Assembly (NCBI GenBank): GCA_020342025.1
Contig: CP070840.1
Location: 565,455 to 571,149 of the forward strand
Source of the DNA: Deltaproteobacteria bacterium
GTDB taxonomy: Bacteria > Desulfobacterota > DSM-4660 > Desulfatiglandales > HGW-15
Length of the DNA stretch: 5,695 nucleotides
Direction of reading: 5' to 3'
Shown here: piece by piece, positions 5,501-5,695 of the stretch
How the letters are laid out: each line of letters begins with the position of its first letter
How positions within the stretch are numbered: the stretch's first letter is position 1
The notes under the pieces: model-generated
The model's input: the letters and a program-made list of their open reading frames with translations, nothing else
Told to the model about the DNA's origin: nothing
Databases searched by the model: none
Position numbers and translations under genes: made by a program

Positions 5501-5695
5501 TTCTGCACAGCCACTGCACATTGCACGGCGTCCACCACACTGGTAAACTCCGCCAGTACGTTATCGCCGGGGGAGTCTATCACCCGGCCACGGTGCTGTT
5601 TGATAAGATCGGCCATAATTCCCCGATAGGTGGTCAGGGTTTTGACCGTGGCAGCCTCATCTTCACCCATGAGGCGGCTGTAGCCCGCAACATCG
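2596..5695 (-). CDS. Class III cyclase domain protein with two tandem TolB-TPR modules (5' end outside window)
   Basis: The frame stays open to the right edge. The first visible codons read DVAGYSRLMGEDE, so the Met at 5670 is internal and about 16 residues are missing by comparison with the neighbour; full length would be near 1,048 aa. Numbering from that Met: cyclase domain to about 148; basic RRK and membrane helix 173-195; TolB-like domain 1 (211-342); TPRs to about 600 ending VLRKAGLP; TolB-like domain 2 (612-754); TPRs ending FRKAGVP (1009-1015) just before the stop. Cyclase D36, N96 and R100 are kept, and the other metal Asp is the first visible residue; D32 and R89 replace the canonical purine-selecting Lys and Asp. 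Expected topology is cytoplasmic cyclase, periplasmic TolB-TPR tandem. Single-module proteins of this family are usually about 600-650 aa, so this one is long because of the extra module. It is a tandem paralogue of the 643-aa protein, 391 bases upstream on the same strand. The ligand and output are unknown. Confidence 0.92.
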   Translation of the reverse strand, partial: DVAGYSRLMGEDEAATVKTLTTYRGIMADLIKQHRGRVIDSPGDNVLAEFTSVVDAVQCAVAVQKEFQARNAELPENRRMQFRIGINLGDVIDEEDRIYGDGVNIAARLEALADPGGICVSKTAFDHIETKLPLGYEYLGEQEVKNIAKPVGAYRVLMEPRITVAEEIEKEKALPTWRRKTVLLGGVAVLIVAIALAIWDFYFRTPPIEPASIEKMAFPLPDKPSVAVLPFANIGGDPKEEYFGDGLTDEIITALSKVPHLFVIARNSTFRYKDKPVKVQQVAEELGVRYVLEGSVRRAEERVRITVQLIDALKGHHVWAERYDRLVKDIFVVQDEITMEILKALQVKLTAGDKASLIGKGTDNLEAYQKCLKALEEYQRFSREGNILARQLCEEAIALDPDYPSAYRILGWTHFSDATYGWSKSRHDSLKKAVELAQKTLELDDTQAAAHCLLGMIYLFQRQYDRAIAEGERAVSISPNGTHFNAILAQILNYTGRPEEGIEYVRKAMRLSPIYPAWFLHRLGMAYRLTGRYDEAIEALKRYRERNPEHVHSYTELAIAYGQSGRMENANALVEELLKKEPKFCLERYEKTRFFKDHTELERELDVLRKAGLPLYPALPLPDKPSIAVLPFANIGGTLKEYLCDGITENIITSLSKTPKLFVIARNSSFTYKGKPVKVQQVGRELGVGYILEGSIQRYVEYGTVPSLGKRVDSVRITAQLVDAATGKHLWAERYDRDLKDIFSIQDDITMNIITALRVKLTEGEQAAFRIKSAKNLDAYLKYLEAREYAADFNRDTNIRARKAAEEAIALDPSFQGGYSVLAQVELFDVHLRISKSPKESMMRAIKLAKKAISIEDSPEPHRTLAGVYILLRKYDEAIAEGKKAIELDPNSANAHGSLGHVLWLSDMPQEAIPILERAIRLNPYPPSRYFHNLAMSYILLGKYEEGIAAARKGVHIEPKDLFSRLALVWGYSSLGREEEARAQAAEVLRFNPKFCIRREPGLHKNLEVTERWRNAFRKAGVPDCPTRQRLN
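2626..3840 (-). repeat. TolB-TPR module, copy 2, within the larger cyclase
   Basis: This segment encodes residues 611-1015. It begins LPLPDKPSIAVLPFANIGG only five residues after the LRKAGLP of copy 1, with no membrane helix or cyclase domain between. It follows copy 1 throughout, including IARNSSFTYK, VKVQQVGRELGV, HLWAERYD, AIALDPSFQGGYSVL, EPHRTLAGVYILLRKYDEAIAEG and PKFCIRREPG, and closes FRKAGVP. Against copy 1 it carries about 12 extra residues (YVEYGTVPSLGKRVDS region, 3553-3600) between EGSIQR and VRITAQL. The divergence shows that it is an old duplication, not an assembly repeat. Confidence 0.85.
3841..5040 (-). repeat. TolB-TPR module, copy 1, within the larger cyclase
   Basis: This segment encodes residues 211-610 (numbered from the Met at 5670). 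It begins PLPDKPSVAVLPFANIGG, passes through IARNSTFRYK, VKVQQVAEELGVRYVLEGS and HVWAERYD, then AIALDPDYPSAYRILG and further TPRs, and ends PKFCLERYEK...VLRKAGLP. The closing LRKAGLP is the sequence at which single-module proteins of this family normally end (compare GLRKAGMPE at the end of the 643-aa neighbour). Confidence 0.85.

Noticed and set aside
5668..5670. Start codon of the larger cyclase at the Met at 5670
   Set aside because: The frame continues upstream to the window edge with DVAGYSRL, the conserved start of the cyclase domain, so this Met is internal and the gene is cut by the window.

Overview
The window looks like bacterial chromosome of roughly even GC. The class III cyclase / TolB-like / TPR proteins and the sugar-type ABC binding protein are of a kind common in Deltaproteobacteria (Desulfobacterota) and some Alphaproteobacteria. 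I lean to an uncultured deltaproteobacterium, on protein style only; no rRNA or marker gene is present to confirm it.

Layout: (1) bases 1-266, plus strand, hold the 3' end of an ABC-transporter solute-binding protein gene. (2) After only 6 bases and in convergent orientation comes a complete minus-strand gene (273-2204, 643 aa): cytoplasmic class III nucleotidyl cyclase domain, one membrane helix, TolB-like domain (COG5616 type) and TPR tail. (3) A 391-base minus-strand leader/intergenic region (2205-2595) is rich in inverted repeats, including a 15-bp terminator-type hairpin lying directly against the ribosome binding site of the 643-aa gene. (4) A second, paralogous minus-strand gene runs from 2596 off the right edge (about 1,048 aa expected). 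It has the same cyclase-helix-TolB-TPR plan, but the whole TolB-TPR module occurs twice in tandem.

The two cyclases are tandem paralogues transcribed right to left. Their topology (basic cluster before the helix) suggests a cytoplasmic cyclase tied to a periplasmic TolB-TPR receptor-like part. Both lack the canonical purine-selecting Lys and Asp of class III adenylyl cyclases but keep the metal and transition-state residues, so substrate and activity are open.

Points most worth a second look: the possible transcription attenuator in front of the 643-aa gene, with a candidate antiterminator and a 30-codon leader ORF ending in TGATG; an A9 slippery tract exactly between its cyclase domain and membrane helix, where a -1 slip stops after three codons; and the internal module duplication in the larger protein, with a relic C-terminal tail at the junction.
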